Counted from the first letter of the stretch, positions 17,760 to 26,693 are shown. The stretch: DNA of 64,000 nucleotides from Saccharothrix ecbatanensis (GCF_014205015.1 NZ_JACHMO010000001.1:2976001-3040000); one strand, 5' to 3'. Notes: generated by a model not told the origin, from the sequence alone. A program made the numbers and translations.

Positions 17760-19385
17760 GTGCCGGCGATGGACGTGGGCCGCTTGGTAGCCGGGCGATA
17801 CCGGCTGCGCGGGCGCCTCGGGGCCGGTGCGATGGGCGTGGTCTGGCAGGCGGTGGACGAACGCCTGGGCCGCGAGGTGGCGCTCAAGCAACTGGTGGTG
17901 CCCGAGGGCGCCGATCCGGTCGAGGCGGCGGGCCGTGCCGCGCGCGAGGGGCGCATCGCCGCCCGGTTGCAGCACCCGAACGCGGTGACCGTGCACGACG
18001 TCGTCGAGGAGGACGGCAGACCGGTCCTCGTCATGGAGTACCTGCCCGCGCGGACCCTGGCCGACAAGATCGCCGAACGCGGCTCCCTGCCCGCCGAGCA
18101 GGTCATGCGCGTCGGCGCGCAGATCGCGGGTGCGCTGACGGCGGCGCACGCGGCGGGCATCGTGCACCGGGACGTCAAGCCGGGCAACATCCTGCTGACC
18201 GACGACGGCACCGCGAAGATCACCGACTTCGGCATCTCCCGTGCCGTCGGGGACGTCACCGTCACCAAGACCGGGCTGCTCGCCGGAACGCCCGCGTTCC
18301 TCGCGCCCGAAGTCGCGCTGGGCCGTGAACCTGGGCCCGCCTCCGACGTGTTCTCCCTCGGCGCCACGCTGTACGCGGCGGTGGAGGGGCGTCCGCCGTT
18401 CGGCGACAGTGACAACGCCATCGCCTTGCTGCACACCGTCGCCGCGGGCCACTACGCCCCTCCGACGCAGGCGGGGCCGCTGACCGACGTGCTGGTGGAG
18501 CTGCTGCGCGCCGACCCGTCCACCCGGCCGACCATGGCGCAGGCCGCCGACCGGTTGCGCGCGGTGCGACCGGCACCGGCGCCGACCCGGCTCGACCTGC
18601 ACCCGGCCGGCCCGCTGACGGCCCCGTCACTCGGCCCGTTGTCAGGGCCAATGTCAGGGCCCATGTCAGGGCCACCATCAGGTCCACCACATGGTTCGCA
18701 GTCAGGTCCGCCACATGGTTCGCAGTCGGGTCTGCCACACGGCCCGTCGTCAGGCCCCTCACACGGCCCGTCAGGCCCCTCACACGGCCCGTCGTCAGGT
18801 CCGCCACACGGTTCGCTACTCACCCCACCACCAGGGCCGGCGCGTCGAGGAGGTCTCGTCGCGCTGATCGCCGTGGCCGTCGCGGCGCTGGTCGTGTTCG
18901 GCGTGGTGCTGGCGACCAAGGCGTCGAACACCACAGGCGGGACCACGCCGACAACCGTCACGTCCGCCGGTCCGACGACCCTCGCCCCGGAACAGCTGGA
19001 AAAGGTGGTGGCCGACTACTACGGGCTGCTGCCGGAGAACCCGACTCGCGCGTGGGACCTGCTCGGGCCGGGCCTCCAGGCGCAGGGCAGGCAGCAGTAC
19101 GAGAAGTCCTGGGGCGACATCAAGGACCTGACCATCAGCACGCCGCCCGACGCCACCGGCCCGGACTCCGTCACCGTCGGCATCGACTTCACCGGCGCGG
19201 AGGGCAGGAAGTACCGCGAGTCGCACCGGCTGGGGCTCGTCGTCCGCAACGGCACGCCGCTGATCAATTCCGATGAAGTCCTTTCCCAGCAACGCATCGG
19301 CGGCGGCAAGGACGACAAGGACGACGACGATGACGATGACAAGAAGGACGACAAGAAGCGCGGTGAGGGCAACGGCGGCGGCTGA
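17760..19385 (+). CDS. Membrane Ser/Thr protein kinase (PknB-like catalytic domain)
   Basis: The 541-residue product starts at GTG 17760 (GGAAGG 6 nt upstream); ATG 17769 is an alternative. Kinase motifs are complete: glycine loop GAGAMGVV (21-28), Lys43, HRD (136-138), DFG (156-158), APE, with a T-rich activation loop. A Pro/Ser/Gly linker with degenerate PSGPPHGSQ-type repeats (about 290-360) leads to one membrane span (about 365-386) and an extracellular domain of about 150 residues, which is not PASTA. The domain looks like an NTF2-like/SnoaL type sensor (VVADYYGLLPENPTRAWDLL). The C-terminus is an odd Asp/Lys-rich tail. Expected role: phosphorylation of cytoplasmic proteins in response to an external signal. 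Confidence 0.9.
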   Translation: MPAMDVGRLVAGRYRLRGRLGAGAMGVVWQAVDERLGREVALKQLVVPEGADPVEAAGRAAREGRIAARLQHPNAVTVHDVVEEDGRPVLVMEYLPARTLADKIAERGSLPAEQVMRVGAQIAGALTAAHAAGIVHRDVKPGNILLTDDGTAKITDFGISRAVGDVTVTKTGLLAGTPAFLAPEVALGREPGPASDVFSLGATLYAAVEGRPPFGDSDNAIALLHTVAAGHYAPPTQAGPLTDVLVELLRADPSTRPTMAQAADRLRAVRPAPAPTRLDLHPAGPLTAPSLGPLSGPMSGPMSGPPSGPPHGSQSGPPHGSQSGLPHGPSSGPSHGPSGPSHGPSSGPPHGSLLTPPPGPARRGGLVALIAVAVAALVVFGVVLATKASNTTGGTTPTTVTSAGPTTLAPEQLEKVVADYYGLLPENPTRAWDLLGPGLQAQGRQQYEKSWGDIKDLTISTPPDATGPDSVTVGIDFTGAEGRKYRESHRLGLVVRNGTPLINSDEVLSQQRIGGGKDDKDDDDDDDKKDDKKRGEGNGGG

Positions 19386-19480
19386 GCCGTCATAAGTACC
19401 GGCGCACGCCACCGGCCGTTCACCTCGACGACGCCTCCGCGGGTTACAAAGCCCGCGCCGTCATCGAGGTAGGAGACCCC

Positions 19481-21685
19481 ATGGCCCGTCCGGTCCGTCT
19501 TGTCGCAGGTCTGCTGGTCTGCGGGGTGACCATGTCGCTGCTGCCGTCGTCCGCGACGGCGACCGCCCCCGGCCGCTTCCAGCGCGTCGACACGTTGTCC
19601 GTGTTCCACAACAGTTCCGCCACCGAGCACACCGCGGCCGAGATCGCGGCGGCGACCGAGGACGGTCGGACCGTGGTCTACACCGACTCCCCGGGCGGGC
19701 GGATCGGGTTCGCGACGGTCGGCCGGGACGGCGGTCTGGAACCCGGCGGGGTGCTGGACATGCCGGGTGAGCCGACCTCTGTGGACATCGTGGGTCGGTT
19801 GGCCTTGGTCGCTGTCAACACTTCCGCGTCGTTCACCGCGCCCTCCGGCGTGCTCGTGGTGGTCGACCTGGACAACCGGACCGTCGTGGCCACGCACGAC
19901 CTGGGCGGGCAGCCGGACTCGATCGACATCTCCCCCGACGGCCGGCACGCCGCCGTGGCGATCGAGAACCAGCGTGACGAGGACGTCGACGACGGCGCGA
20001 TGCCACAGGCTCCGGCGGGCTTCCTGACGATCGTGAACCTCGACGGCGCTCCGACCGCGTGGACGCTGCGCCAGGTCGGGCTCACCGGGATCGCCGAGGT
20101 CGCGCCGGGCGACCCCGAGCCCGAGTACGTCAGCATCAACGGCCGGGGCCAGGTGGCCGTGACGTTGCAGGAGAACAACCACATCGCCATCGTCGACCTC
20201 GCTTCCGCCACGCTGGTGAACCACTTCTCCGCGGGTACGGCCACGGTGGAGGGCGTGGACGTCGAGGACGACGGCCGGATCGACCCCACCGCGACGATCA
20301 CCGCGGCCCGTGAGCCGGACGCGGTGGCGTGGTTGGACGACCACACGCTCGGCACCGCCGACGAGGGCGACTACCAGGGCGGCTCGCGCACGTGGACGGT
20401 GTTCGACGCGGCGTCCGGTGAGGTCGTGCACTCGTCGGGCAACGAACTCCAGCAGGCCGCGATCCGCCAGGGCCAGTACCCCGACGGCCGTTCGGACAAC
20501 AAGGGCGTCGAGCCCGAAGGTCTGGCGGTGGTGTCGTTCGGGCGCGACAGGTACGCGTTCGTCGGCATGGAACGCGCCAACATGGTCGCGGTCTACGACG
20601 TGAACGACCCGCGCCGGCCGCGGTTCCTCCAGGCGTTGCCGACCGGTGTCGGTCCGGAGGGCCTGCTGCCGATCCCGGCGACCGGAACGCTGATCGTGTC
20701 GGCCGAGGAGGACTCCGCCAAGGACGGCGTGCGGTCGTCGCTCACGTCCTACCGCATCACCCGGATGCCGCTGTCGGTGTCCGCGGCGCGCAACGAAGGC
20801 ACGCCGTCCATCGTGTCCGACGGCATCGGTTTCGGTGCCCTGTCGGGTCTTTCCGCCATCCCCGGCAACAACCGTGACGTCGTCGCGATCACCGACTCGG
20901 CGTACAGCCCGACCCGGGTGCTGACCGTCGACACGGTGTCGACGCCCGCCCGCGTGCACGCGGAGCTGGTCGTGACCAAGGGCGGGCAGCCGGTGGACTA
21001 CGACGGCGAGGGCATCGCCGTGCGCCGGGACGGCGGCTACTGGCTGGCCGCCGAGGGCAACGGCAAGGCGCGGCCGAACCTGCTGGTCGAGGTGACGGCG
21101 ACGGGTGAGGTCGTCCGCGAGGTGCCGCTGCCCGCCGCGGTGGCGGAAACGGCCACCAGCAACGGTTTCGAGGGCGTGACGACGACCGGCGGCGGTGCCG
21201 GCGAGCAGGTGTGGGTCGCCGTGCAGCGGGAGTGGAAGAGCGACCGTCCCGGGCAGGCGACCCTGGCCCGCTTCACCCCGGCCACGGGCGAGTGGGCGTT
21301 CGTGGCCTACCCGCTCGACGCCGCGCCCGCCGGGGCCTGGGTCGGCCTGTCCGAGGTGACCGCCCTGGACGACCGCACGCTGCTCGTGCTGGAACGCGAC
21401 AACCAGCGCGGCGACGCGGCGGTGCTCAAGAAGGTCTACCGGGTGGACGTCTCGCAGGTCGCCCCCGCCGCCGCGGGCCAGGCCAAGCCGGTGGTGGCCA
21501 AGACCGAGGCGCGAGACCTGCTGCCCGCCCTGACCGCGGGCGGCGCGGTGGCCCACGACAAGCCCGAAGGCCTGGCCGTCGTCGGTGACGGGCCGCGGCG
21601 GCGACTGGTCGGCGTGGTGGACAACGACGGCGTGGACGACGCGCCGGGCGAATCGGTGTTCCTCCGCTTGGGCGCTGTCCGCTAG
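19481..21685 (+). CDS. Secreted phytase-like esterase / beta-propeller protein
   Basis: This 734-residue protein has a signal peptide (residues 1 to about 29, ending SATA). The N-terminal half is a beta-propeller with SIDISPDGRHAAVAIEN and EPEYVSINGRGQVAVTLQEN blades, like choice-of-anchor-I/LVIVD proteins. The C-terminal half resembles the esterase-like-activity-of-phytase domain (PF13449): GFGALSGLSAIPGNNRDVVAITDSAY, DGEGIAVRRDGGYWLAAEGN, GFEGVTTTG and KPEGLAVVGDG. Such proteins are secreted phosphoesterase-like enzymes of uncertain substrate. ATG 19481 is preceded by GTAGGAG. It is downstream of the kinase gene and followed by a hairpin terminator. Confidence 0.85.
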   Translation: MARPVRLVAGLLVCGVTMSLLPSSATATAPGRFQRVDTLSVFHNSSATEHTAAEIAAATEDGRTVVYTDSPGGRIGFATVGRDGGLEPGGVLDMPGEPTSVDIVGRLALVAVNTSASFTAPSGVLVVVDLDNRTVVATHDLGGQPDSIDISPDGRHAAVAIENQRDEDVDDGAMPQAPAGFLTIVNLDGAPTAWTLRQVGLTGIAEVAPGDPEPEYVSINGRGQVAVTLQENNHIAIVDLASATLVNHFSAGTATVEGVDVEDDGRIDPTATITAAREPDAVAWLDDHTLGTADEGDYQGGSRTWTVFDAASGEVVHSSGNELQQAAIRQGQYPDGRSDNKGVEPEGLAVVSFGRDRYAFVGMERANMVAVYDVNDPRRPRFLQALPTGVGPEGLLPIPATGTLIVSAEEDSAKDGVRSSLTSYRITRMPLSVSAARNEGTPSIVSDGIGFGALSGLSAIPGNNRDVVAITDSAYSPTRVLTVDTVSTPARVHAELVVTKGGQPVDYDGEGIAVRRDGGYWLAAEGNGKARPNLLVEVTATGEVVREVPLPAAVAETATSNGFEGVTTTGGGAGEQVWVAVQREWKSDRPGQATLARFTPATGEWAFVAYPLDAAPAGAWVGLSEVTALDDRTLLVLERDNQRGDAAVLKKVYRVDVSQVAPAAAGQAKPVVAKTEARDLLPALTAGGAVAHDKPEGLAVVGDGPRRRLVGVVDNDGVDDAPGESVFLRLGAVR

Positions 21686-21716
21686 CCATCCGCCAGAGCC
21701 ATCCGCTAGTCCTGCG

Positions 21717-21746
21717 GGGTGCCCGGACCGGTCGGTTCGGGCACCC
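21717..21746 (+). terminator. Hairpin terminator after the phytase-like gene
   Basis: GGGTGCCCG (21717-21725) pairs perfectly with CGGGCACCC (21738-21746) around a 12-nt loop, 30 bp past the stop codon. No U-tract follows, as usual in actinomycetes. Confidence 0.7.
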
Positions 21747-22094
21747 GCCGCATGTTTCCGCAACCATGTCGGAGTCCGTAGTCGTCCTGCGGGTTCGCCC
21801 TTGACGGAGGCCGGGCGGCGACCGTACCGTCGTCGTGATCGTTTAAGTTGCGCAATGTTCCAGGTGTCTCGACCTCTGATCGCCTTCGGGTGGCCACAAC
21901 GGCCCCGAGCGATCGGCCGGCGGACACCGCACCCGGAGTAGGACCGATGAGCAGTCAGTTTTCGACACCACGTCTGGGAGCGCTCCCAGGCAGTTGAGGC
22001 CGAGTGCTCACGAGCTTCGAGAACCGTCGGTTCCGGCCGCCCCCGGAACCGGCGGAAGTCCACGTCGTCGATCAATGAAGATTTGGCGGTTCAC
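21747..22094. other. Upstream region of the LPMO gene
   Basis: No gene is seen. It holds a perfect CebR-type palindrome at 21975-21988 and an AT-richer stretch around 21840-21860 where the promoter is likely, though I cannot assign clean -35/-10 boxes. The distance from the palindrome to the start codon is about 105 bp, leaving a long leader or an upstream operator. Confidence 0.5.
21975..21988. promoter_or_regulatory. CebR-type operator
   Basis: TGGGAGCGCTCCCA is a perfect 14-bp palindrome identical to the known CebR box, the operator of the LacI-family cellobiose/cellotriose sensor that controls cellulolysis in Streptomyces and relatives. Its position upstream of a secreted LPMO-CBM2 gene fits that regulon exactly. 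Confidence 0.85.
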
Positions 22095-23216
22095 ATGCTT
22101 CGCTTCTCTGAAAGCGCACCCGACGGGCCTCGCCAACCGGGCGGCGGTTCGAAGAAGGCCCCGTCGCCCAAGGCCCTCGTGTGGCGGGCGTCGGCGATCT
22201 TCGGCGCCTGCCTGACGCTGCTGACGACCCTGGTGGTGGTGACCTTCGGCGCGGGTAACGCCTCGGCCCACGGCGCGGTGAGCGACCCGCCGTCGCGCCA
22301 CTACGGCTGCCACAACCGGTGGCCCAACGGCCCGACGCAGCAGATGGCCACCGAAGACCCCATGTGCTACCAGGCGTGGCAGGCCAACCCGTCCGCGATG
22401 TACAACTGGAACGGCCTGTTCCGCGAAGGCGTCGCCGGCAACCACCAGGGGGCCATCCCCGACGGGCAGCTGTGCAGCGGCGGCCTGACCTTCGACGGCC
22501 GCTACGCCGCGATGGACAAGGTCGGCGCGTGGAACGCCCCGAACCGGCCCAACCAGTTCACCATGAACCTGAACGACACGTCCTCGCACGGCGCCGACTA
22601 CATCCGCGTCTACTCCACCAAGCAGGGCTTCAACCCGAAGACCCAGGCTCTGAAGTGGGGCGACCTGGAGCTGGTCGGCCAGACCGGCAGGATCCCCACG
22701 GGCACCCGGACGCCCATCGAGGTCAACGCGCCCGGCCGCAGCGGCCACCACATCCTGTTCACCGTGTGGCAGGCCAGCCACCTCGACCAGAGCTACTACG
22801 CGTGCAGCGACGTGAACTTCAACGGTGGGACGACCACGACGACGACCCCGACCAGCACCACCTCCACCAGCACGACCACGACCACCACGACCAGCACCAC
22901 GACGACCACCAACCCGGTGGCGGGCTGCTCCGCCACCTACCGGGTGACCTCCCAGTGGTCGGGTGGCTTCCAGGGCGAGGTGCGCGTGGCGGCCGGCACC
23001 ACGCCGATCAACGGCTGGACAGTGAGCTGGACCTTCGCCAACGGTGAGCGGATCAACTCCTCCTGGAGTTCGACCCTGACCACGAGCGGGTCCACGATCA
23101 CCGCCCGCAACGCCGCCTACAACGGCTCGGTCGGCGTCGGTTCCAGCGCGAGCTTCGGCTTCGTCGCCTCCGGCACCTCGGCCAACGCCTACACCCTCAC
23201 ATGCGCCGCATCCTGA
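22095..23216 (+). CDS. AA10 lytic polysaccharide monooxygenase with CBM2
   Basis: The 373-residue protein has a long N-region and a signal peptide cut after ASA (residue 58), exposing His59 as mature residue 1, which is required for the copper histidine brace (HGAVSDPPSR). The second brace His is probably His165 (DTSSHGADY); the axial aromatic residue is Phe242 (SDVNF). A Thr/Ser linker (about 245-275) leads to a C-terminal CBM2 (CSATYRVTSQWSGGFQGEV). AA10 enzymes oxidatively cleave cellulose or chitin; CBM2 and the CebR box favour cellulose. ATG 22095 is chosen; a TTG at 22083 in frame is the alternative. A convergent-gene terminator follows. Confidence 0.92.
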   Translation: MLRFSESAPDGPRQPGGGSKKAPSPKALVWRASAIFGACLTLLTTLVVVTFGAGNASAHGAVSDPPSRHYGCHNRWPNGPTQQMATEDPMCYQAWQANPSAMYNWNGLFREGVAGNHQGAIPDGQLCSGGLTFDGRYAAMDKVGAWNAPNRPNQFTMNLNDTSSHGADYIRVYSTKQGFNPKTQALKWGDLELVGQTGRIPTGTRTPIEVNAPGRSGHHILFTVWQASHLDQSYYACSDVNFNGGTTTTTTPTSTTSTSTTTTTTTSTTTTTNPVAGCSATYRVTSQWSGGFQGEVRVAAGTTPINGWTVSWTFANGERINSSWSSTLTTSGSTITARNAAYNGSVGVGSSASFGFVASGTSANAYTLTCAAS

Positions 23217-23225
23217 TGTGATCCC

Positions 23226-23263
23226 GAGTCCGCCCGTCGGCTACCACAGCGGCGGGCGGACTT
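23226..23263. terminator. Hairpin terminator between convergent genes
   Basis: AGTCCGCCCG (23227-23236) pairs with CGGGCGGACT (23253-23262) around a 16-nt loop, with a flanking G-T wobble. It separates the LPMO gene from the convergent minus-strand cassette ending at 23270. Confidence 0.75.
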
Positions 23264-23269
23264 CGCGTC

Positions 23270-23902
23270 TCAGAAGTTGGCGTGGGCCGTTCGGACGGAC
23301 TGCTCGGCCTGCGCGTCCCGGAACTCGAAGGTCGAGCCGTCCGCGAACGCCAGCCGCACGAACCACTCCGGTTGGACCGCCCGTCCCAGCGGCACGGCCT
23401 CCGGACGCGCGGTGGTGACGGGACCCTCCCACCAGGTCACGAGCGCCGGCGCGTCGGGCTGCGACTGCCCGAGGGAGCGCACGCGGCCCAGCAGGCCACC
23501 GGACGCGGGCGCGGCGGGCCTGGTCGCCTCGCCGTCCACCACCAGCGCGAGCCGCCGGTTGGTCAGCAGCAGCCGGCACTCGTCGCGGCCGGCGGTGAAC
23601 AGGTCGGCCCACCGGGCGGCGATCCGGTCGGGCCCTGGGGCGTGGGCCCAGGCCCAGACCGCCGGGTCGTGCACCCACTCGTCGTGGTGGAACCGCCCCT
23701 CGCCCACCGCGCGGGTCGGCAACGGCCACTCGGGCACGGTCACGTCCAACGCGGCCGTGTCGGTCCGGTGCGGCGCGGTGCGGGTCGGTCCGATCGTGCT
23801 GCCGACGTGGCCCTCCGGGTCGACCACCCAGACGACCTGCTCGCCCGGCCCGACCCAGCGCTGCTGGGCGATCTCGCCGATCTTCAGCCTGTTCTTGGGC
23901 AA
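23270..23902 (-). CDS. Hypothetical protein of the type VII cassette
   Basis: I do not recognise this 210-residue protein. It is soluble, with no signal or membrane span, Trp-rich and acidic-neutral, with beta-rich patterns such as ECRLLLTNRRLALVVDG and WFVRLAFADGSTFEFRDAQ, which look like a PH- or GRAM-like beta sandwich. The likely start is TTG at 23902, 12 nt downstream of the previous gene, behind GAGGACGGGG. It is the last gene of the minus-strand cassette with EspC-like and WXG-type genes. Similar paired small proteins in such cassettes are often chaperones or immunity factors, but that is speculation here. Confidence 0.65.
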   Translation of the reverse strand: MPKNRLKIGEIAQQRWVGPGEQVVWVVDPEGHVGSTIGPTRTAPHRTDTAALDVTVPEWPLPTRAVGEGRFHHDEWVHDPAVWAWAHAPGPDRIAARWADLFTAGRDECRLLLTNRRLALVVDGEATRPAAPASGGLLGRVRSLGQSQPDAPALVTWWEGPVTTARPEAVPLGRAVQPEWFVRLAFADGSTFEFRDAQAEQSVRTAHANF

Positions 23903-23914
23903 CTTCCCCGTCCT

Positions 23915-24598
23915 CTACCGGCCATTGACCAGGGCTAGCAACCGTTGCGCGTGACCGGATCCGTGACCGGCGACGATGTCGATGCCCGAACCGTCCACAA
24001 GCGACACGCGGAGCACGTGGACGGCGCCGGTCGTGTAGTCGTACGGCAGCTTGCGTTCCGCCACGGCGACGCCCGCGATCCCCCCTCGCGGGACCTCGGC
24101 CAGCGACTCGACGTCGGCCGTCTCGATCGGGACGTGCGCGGGATACGGGTTCTTGCCGGCCAGCGCGTCGCGCGCGCTCTTCGCCAAGCCCCAGACCTGG
24201 TCGAGCAACGACTTGTCCGGTTCCGCGTCGGGCGCTCGGGGTTCCGGCTCCGTCCGCACCCAGGCCATCCGCCGCGGTGTCAGCACCCACCACGCGAACG
24301 TCAGGTCCTTCACCGCCAGCCCTGCCCCGACCGCCATCGTGCCGGCGCCCGGCCCGAACACCACCGCCTTCGGCGGCGCCTGGCCCTGGTCACGGGGACC
24401 GCCGGCGGACGCGGCCGCGGCCGCGGTGCCCAAGGCGCGCAACGCCTTGCCCCCGAGGCTCCGTTCAGGCTCGCCCCACCAGTCCAGGCCGCTCACGTCG
24501 AAGCAGGAACCGGTCGACCCGACCGGCGCGCACAGCAGGATGGGCTCGTCCGGCGCGCACCACGACTGCCGGAGGGCCGGCACTCCGTCCAGCTTCAC
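23915..24598 (-). CDS. Hypothetical protein of the type VII cassette
   Basis: This 227-residue protein is unrecognised. It has a Gly/Ala-rich hydrophobic middle (LGTAAAAASAGG and AGTMAVGAGLAVKDL) followed by FAWWVLTPRRMAWV and a C-terminal alpha/beta part ending VAGHGSGHAQRLLALVNG. The pattern of a strand-rich LTPRRMAWV segment parallels LTNRRLALV in the next gene, so the two may be distant relatives (PH-like). GTG 24598 overlaps the stop of the WXG-type gene by 4 nt, so expression is coupled. Confidence 0.68.
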   Translation of the reverse strand: MKLDGVPALRQSWCAPDEPILLCAPVGSTGSCFDVSGLDWWGEPERSLGGKALRALGTAAAAASAGGPRDQGQAPPKAVVFGPGAGTMAVGAGLAVKDLTFAWWVLTPRRMAWVRTEPEPRAPDAEPDKSLLDQVWGLAKSARDALAGKNPYPAHVPIETADVESLAEVPRGGIAGVAVAERKLPYDYTTGAVHVLRVSLVDGSGIDIVAGHGSGHAQRLLALVNGR

Positions 24599-25734
24599 CA
24601 GTTGAACCCGCGTTCCTGCGTCTCCCGGCGTTCCTCTTCGGACGGCTTGTTCTGCGCGGCGTCGTAGGCGGCGTCGGCGCCGAACTTGATGGCGCCGTCG
24701 ACAGCCGCGTCGACAGCGGCGTTGGTCGCCGCGGCGGCGAACCTGGTCTCGCCGCCGAGCACCCCGCTGAGGACGGTCTGGCTGATGTTGCCCGCCAGCG
24801 CGCCCTCGCCGGTGACGCCGTCCATGAACCGGTTCCCCGTGGTCGAGGCGAGCGAACTGTCATCCGCCCTGGTCAGGATGTTGACCAGCGGGTTGGAGCC
24901 GGCACGGCGGCCGACCGCCTGCTCCAGCATGTTGCCGCCGCGCAGGCTGTTCATCCGCTGGATGACCTGGCGCAGCGGGCCGCGCAGCCGGGTCAGCAGC
25001 TGCTCCAGCCGCTTCATCATCTGGAACAGCTTCATCTGGAGCTTCGTCACGCGCATGGTGAGCCGGACGCCGGTGCTGCCGACCTGCACCGTGGTCGTCG
25101 CGCCCGCCGCCGCCACCGAACCGCCCGCGGTGATCCACGAGGCGGCGAGCGCGGCCAGCCACTGCACGATCAGGCCGATGATCAGCTCGGTCAGGATCTG
25201 GACCACGAACTCGACGAACATGTCGAACAGGTCCGCGATCATGTCCAGCGTCTGTTTGAGGCCGCGCACGTCCTCGGCCAGCGCGGACACCCCGCCGCTG
25301 AACTCGGTGATCTGCTTGCGGAACGCGTCGCCCGCGTCGCCGACCCAGAGGGCGCTGGTCGCGTCCGCGCGCTTCTGCTCGGCCTCGGCGACCTGGTCCA
25401 GCCAGGTCGCGACCTCTTCCCAGCCGTTGCCGGTGGCGCGCATCTGCTCCGGATCGCCGATCGCCCACTCCGCGATCTCGATCAGCGGGCTGAGCACGAT
25501 CGACACCAGGAAGCCCAGGCCGTTGTCCATCAGCGCCTTGCCGGGGCTCGCGATGGTCTCCAGCAGCTCCATCCGGCCGGCGACGGTCGCCGCGGCCATC
25601 TGCGGCGGGCTGGTGGCGTCGGCCAGGTCCTGCATGGCCCCGATGCCCGAGCTGCCGCGCCCGGCGGCCTGCTCGAACCAGTTCTTCTGGTCGCCGCCGT
25701 TGAGGTCGGCGAACGTGCCCGGTCCGGAGTTCAC
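24595..25734 (-). CDS. WXG100/PPE-like type VII secretion substrate
   Basis: The 379-residue product has an ESX-type helical hairpin with the WxG turn (SALWVGDAGDAFRKQITEF, around residues 128-146), preceded by a helical region. Two hydrophobic stretches follow (GFLVSIVLSPLIEIAEWAIG before it, and VVQILTELIIGLIVQWLAAL after), then an amphipathic helical region and an Ala-rich, polar C-terminus with no recognisable enzymatic toxin motif. Such large WXG proteins are substrates of type VII secretion. GTG 25734 overlaps the EspC-like stop by 4 nt. Function as a toxin is possible but not shown. Confidence 0.75.
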   Translation of the reverse strand: MNSGPGTFADLNGGDQKNWFEQAAGRGSSGIGAMQDLADATSPPQMAAATVAGRMELLETIASPGKALMDNGLGFLVSIVLSPLIEIAEWAIGDPEQMRATGNGWEEVATWLDQVAEAEQKRADATSALWVGDAGDAFRKQITEFSGGVSALAEDVRGLKQTLDMIADLFDMFVEFVVQILTELIIGLIVQWLAALAASWITAGGSVAAAGATTTVQVGSTGVRLTMRVTKLQMKLFQMMKRLEQLLTRLRGPLRQVIQRMNSLRGGNMLEQAVGRRAGSNPLVNILTRADDSSLASTTGNRFMDGVTGEGALAGNISQTVLSGVLGGETRFAAAATNAAVDAAVDGAIKFGADAAYDAAQNKPSEEERRETQERGFNW

Positions 25735-26057
25735 CGGCCACCGCCCAGGCCGTCACCGATCGTCGTGAACGCCTGCGAGATGCCGTCGTCCACGCCCTTG
25801 TAGACCTCGAAGCTGCCCTTCAGCTGCTCGCCGGTCTGCTTCAGGAAGTCCTGCGCGTCGGTGGCCAGCTGCCGGCACTCGTCAAGGCTGGAGAAGTAAC
25901 CGCTGCTCAGGCCCACGGCATCGCCGATCGGACCGAAGCACTGGTCGTCCACCCTGGCTTGCTCCAGCAGGTCGGCCAACGCGCCGAACTTCTCGGCGAG
26001 GCTCTCGCTGCCCGCCGCGAAGGCGGTCAACGCCTCCGGAACGACGTTGAAAGTCAT
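25731..26057 (-). CDS. EspC-like type VII secretion-associated protein
   Basis: This 108-residue protein matches the EspC/DUF2580 family: a short helical protein beginning FNVVPEALTAFAAG with LAEKFGALADLLEQARV, then a second helix DAQDFLKQTGEQLKGSFE. It lacks a WxG but forms the same helical hairpin and is normally co-secreted with WXG/PPE-type partners. It is 33 bp after the YbaB gene and coupled to the WXG-type gene. ATG 26057 has a GGGGGA site upstream. Confidence 0.8.
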   Translation of the reverse strand: MTFNVVPEALTAFAAGSESLAEKFGALADLLEQARVDDQCFGPIGDAVGLSSGYFSSLDECRQLATDAQDFLKQTGEQLKGSFEVYKGVDDGISQAFTTIGDGLGGGR

Positions 26058-26090
26058 CCTGTCCCCCTCAACTCAGGCACCCTGTCCCCC

Positions 26091-26693
26091 TCAGGTCAGG
26101 AACGTGCTCGGTGGTTCGTCGTCGTCTTCGACCGGCGGGCGCGGCGGACGGTTCCCCGGCGCCTGGTTCGGCGGCGGGTTCACCGGCCGCTGGAACGGCT
26201 GAGGCGGGCCCGACGGCGGCGGTGCGCTCACCGGCGCGGTTATCGGACCCGTCACCGGCGGCGCGGACGGTGGCATACCCGCAGGTGGCATACCGGGAGG
26301 TGGCGGGCCCGGGGGCGGCATACCAGGAGGTGGCGGAGCCGACGGCATGATCGGCTGCACCCCGGACGCCGCCATGCCCTGCTTGAACTCCTGCAACCGG
26401 TCGCCCAGGATCGGCGCCACCGCGGCGTCGAGCTGCTGCGCGGCGTTCAGCGTGGCCATCCGGATCGCGTCCAGGATCTCCTGCTGCAACGCCACGTGCG
26501 AACGGGACATGGCGGCGGGCGACAGCTGGAGCCCCAGCACGGCGCCGGACGGCGCGGCGGTCACCGTGACGGCTCCGTCCCGGCTGCGCCCCACCCCTCG
26601 CAGGTCCTTCATCGCTTCCTGGAGCTGACCGGCCTTGGCCGCCTGTTCCTCGAACGATCGCATCATCGCCTGCAACCGCTGCTGACCATCCAC
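26091..26693 (-). CDS. YbaB/EbfC-family protein with proline-rich tail
   Basis: Residues 1-110 form a YbaB/EbfC nucleoid-associated-type domain (RLQAMMRSFEEQAAKAGQ, GAVTVTAAPSGAVLGLQL, LQQEILDAIRMA). Residues 125-200 are a low-complexity Pro/Gly/Met tail (PPPGMPPPG repeats) ending in an acidic stretch. This combination is usual at the head of EspC-type cassettes in Pseudonocardiaceae and Streptomyces, where the YbaB protein is thought to accompany type VII secretion rather than to be a chromosomal DNA-binding protein. GTG 26693 is the chosen start; its ribosome site is weak. Confidence 0.82.
   Translation of the reverse strand: MDGQQRLQAMMRSFEEQAAKAGQLQEAMKDLRGVGRSRDGAVTVTAAPSGAVLGLQLSPAAMSRSHVALQQEILDAIRMATLNAAQQLDAAVAPILGDRLQEFKQGMAASGVQPIMPSAPPPPGMPPPGPPPPGMPPAGMPPSAPPVTGPITAPVSAPPPSGPPQPFQRPVNPPPNQAPGNRPPRPPVEDDDEPPSTFLT

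Noticed and set aside
18624..18830. Non-coding minisatellite
   Set aside because: The degenerate repeats code in frame for the Pro/Ser/Gly linker of the kinase and need no separate explanation.
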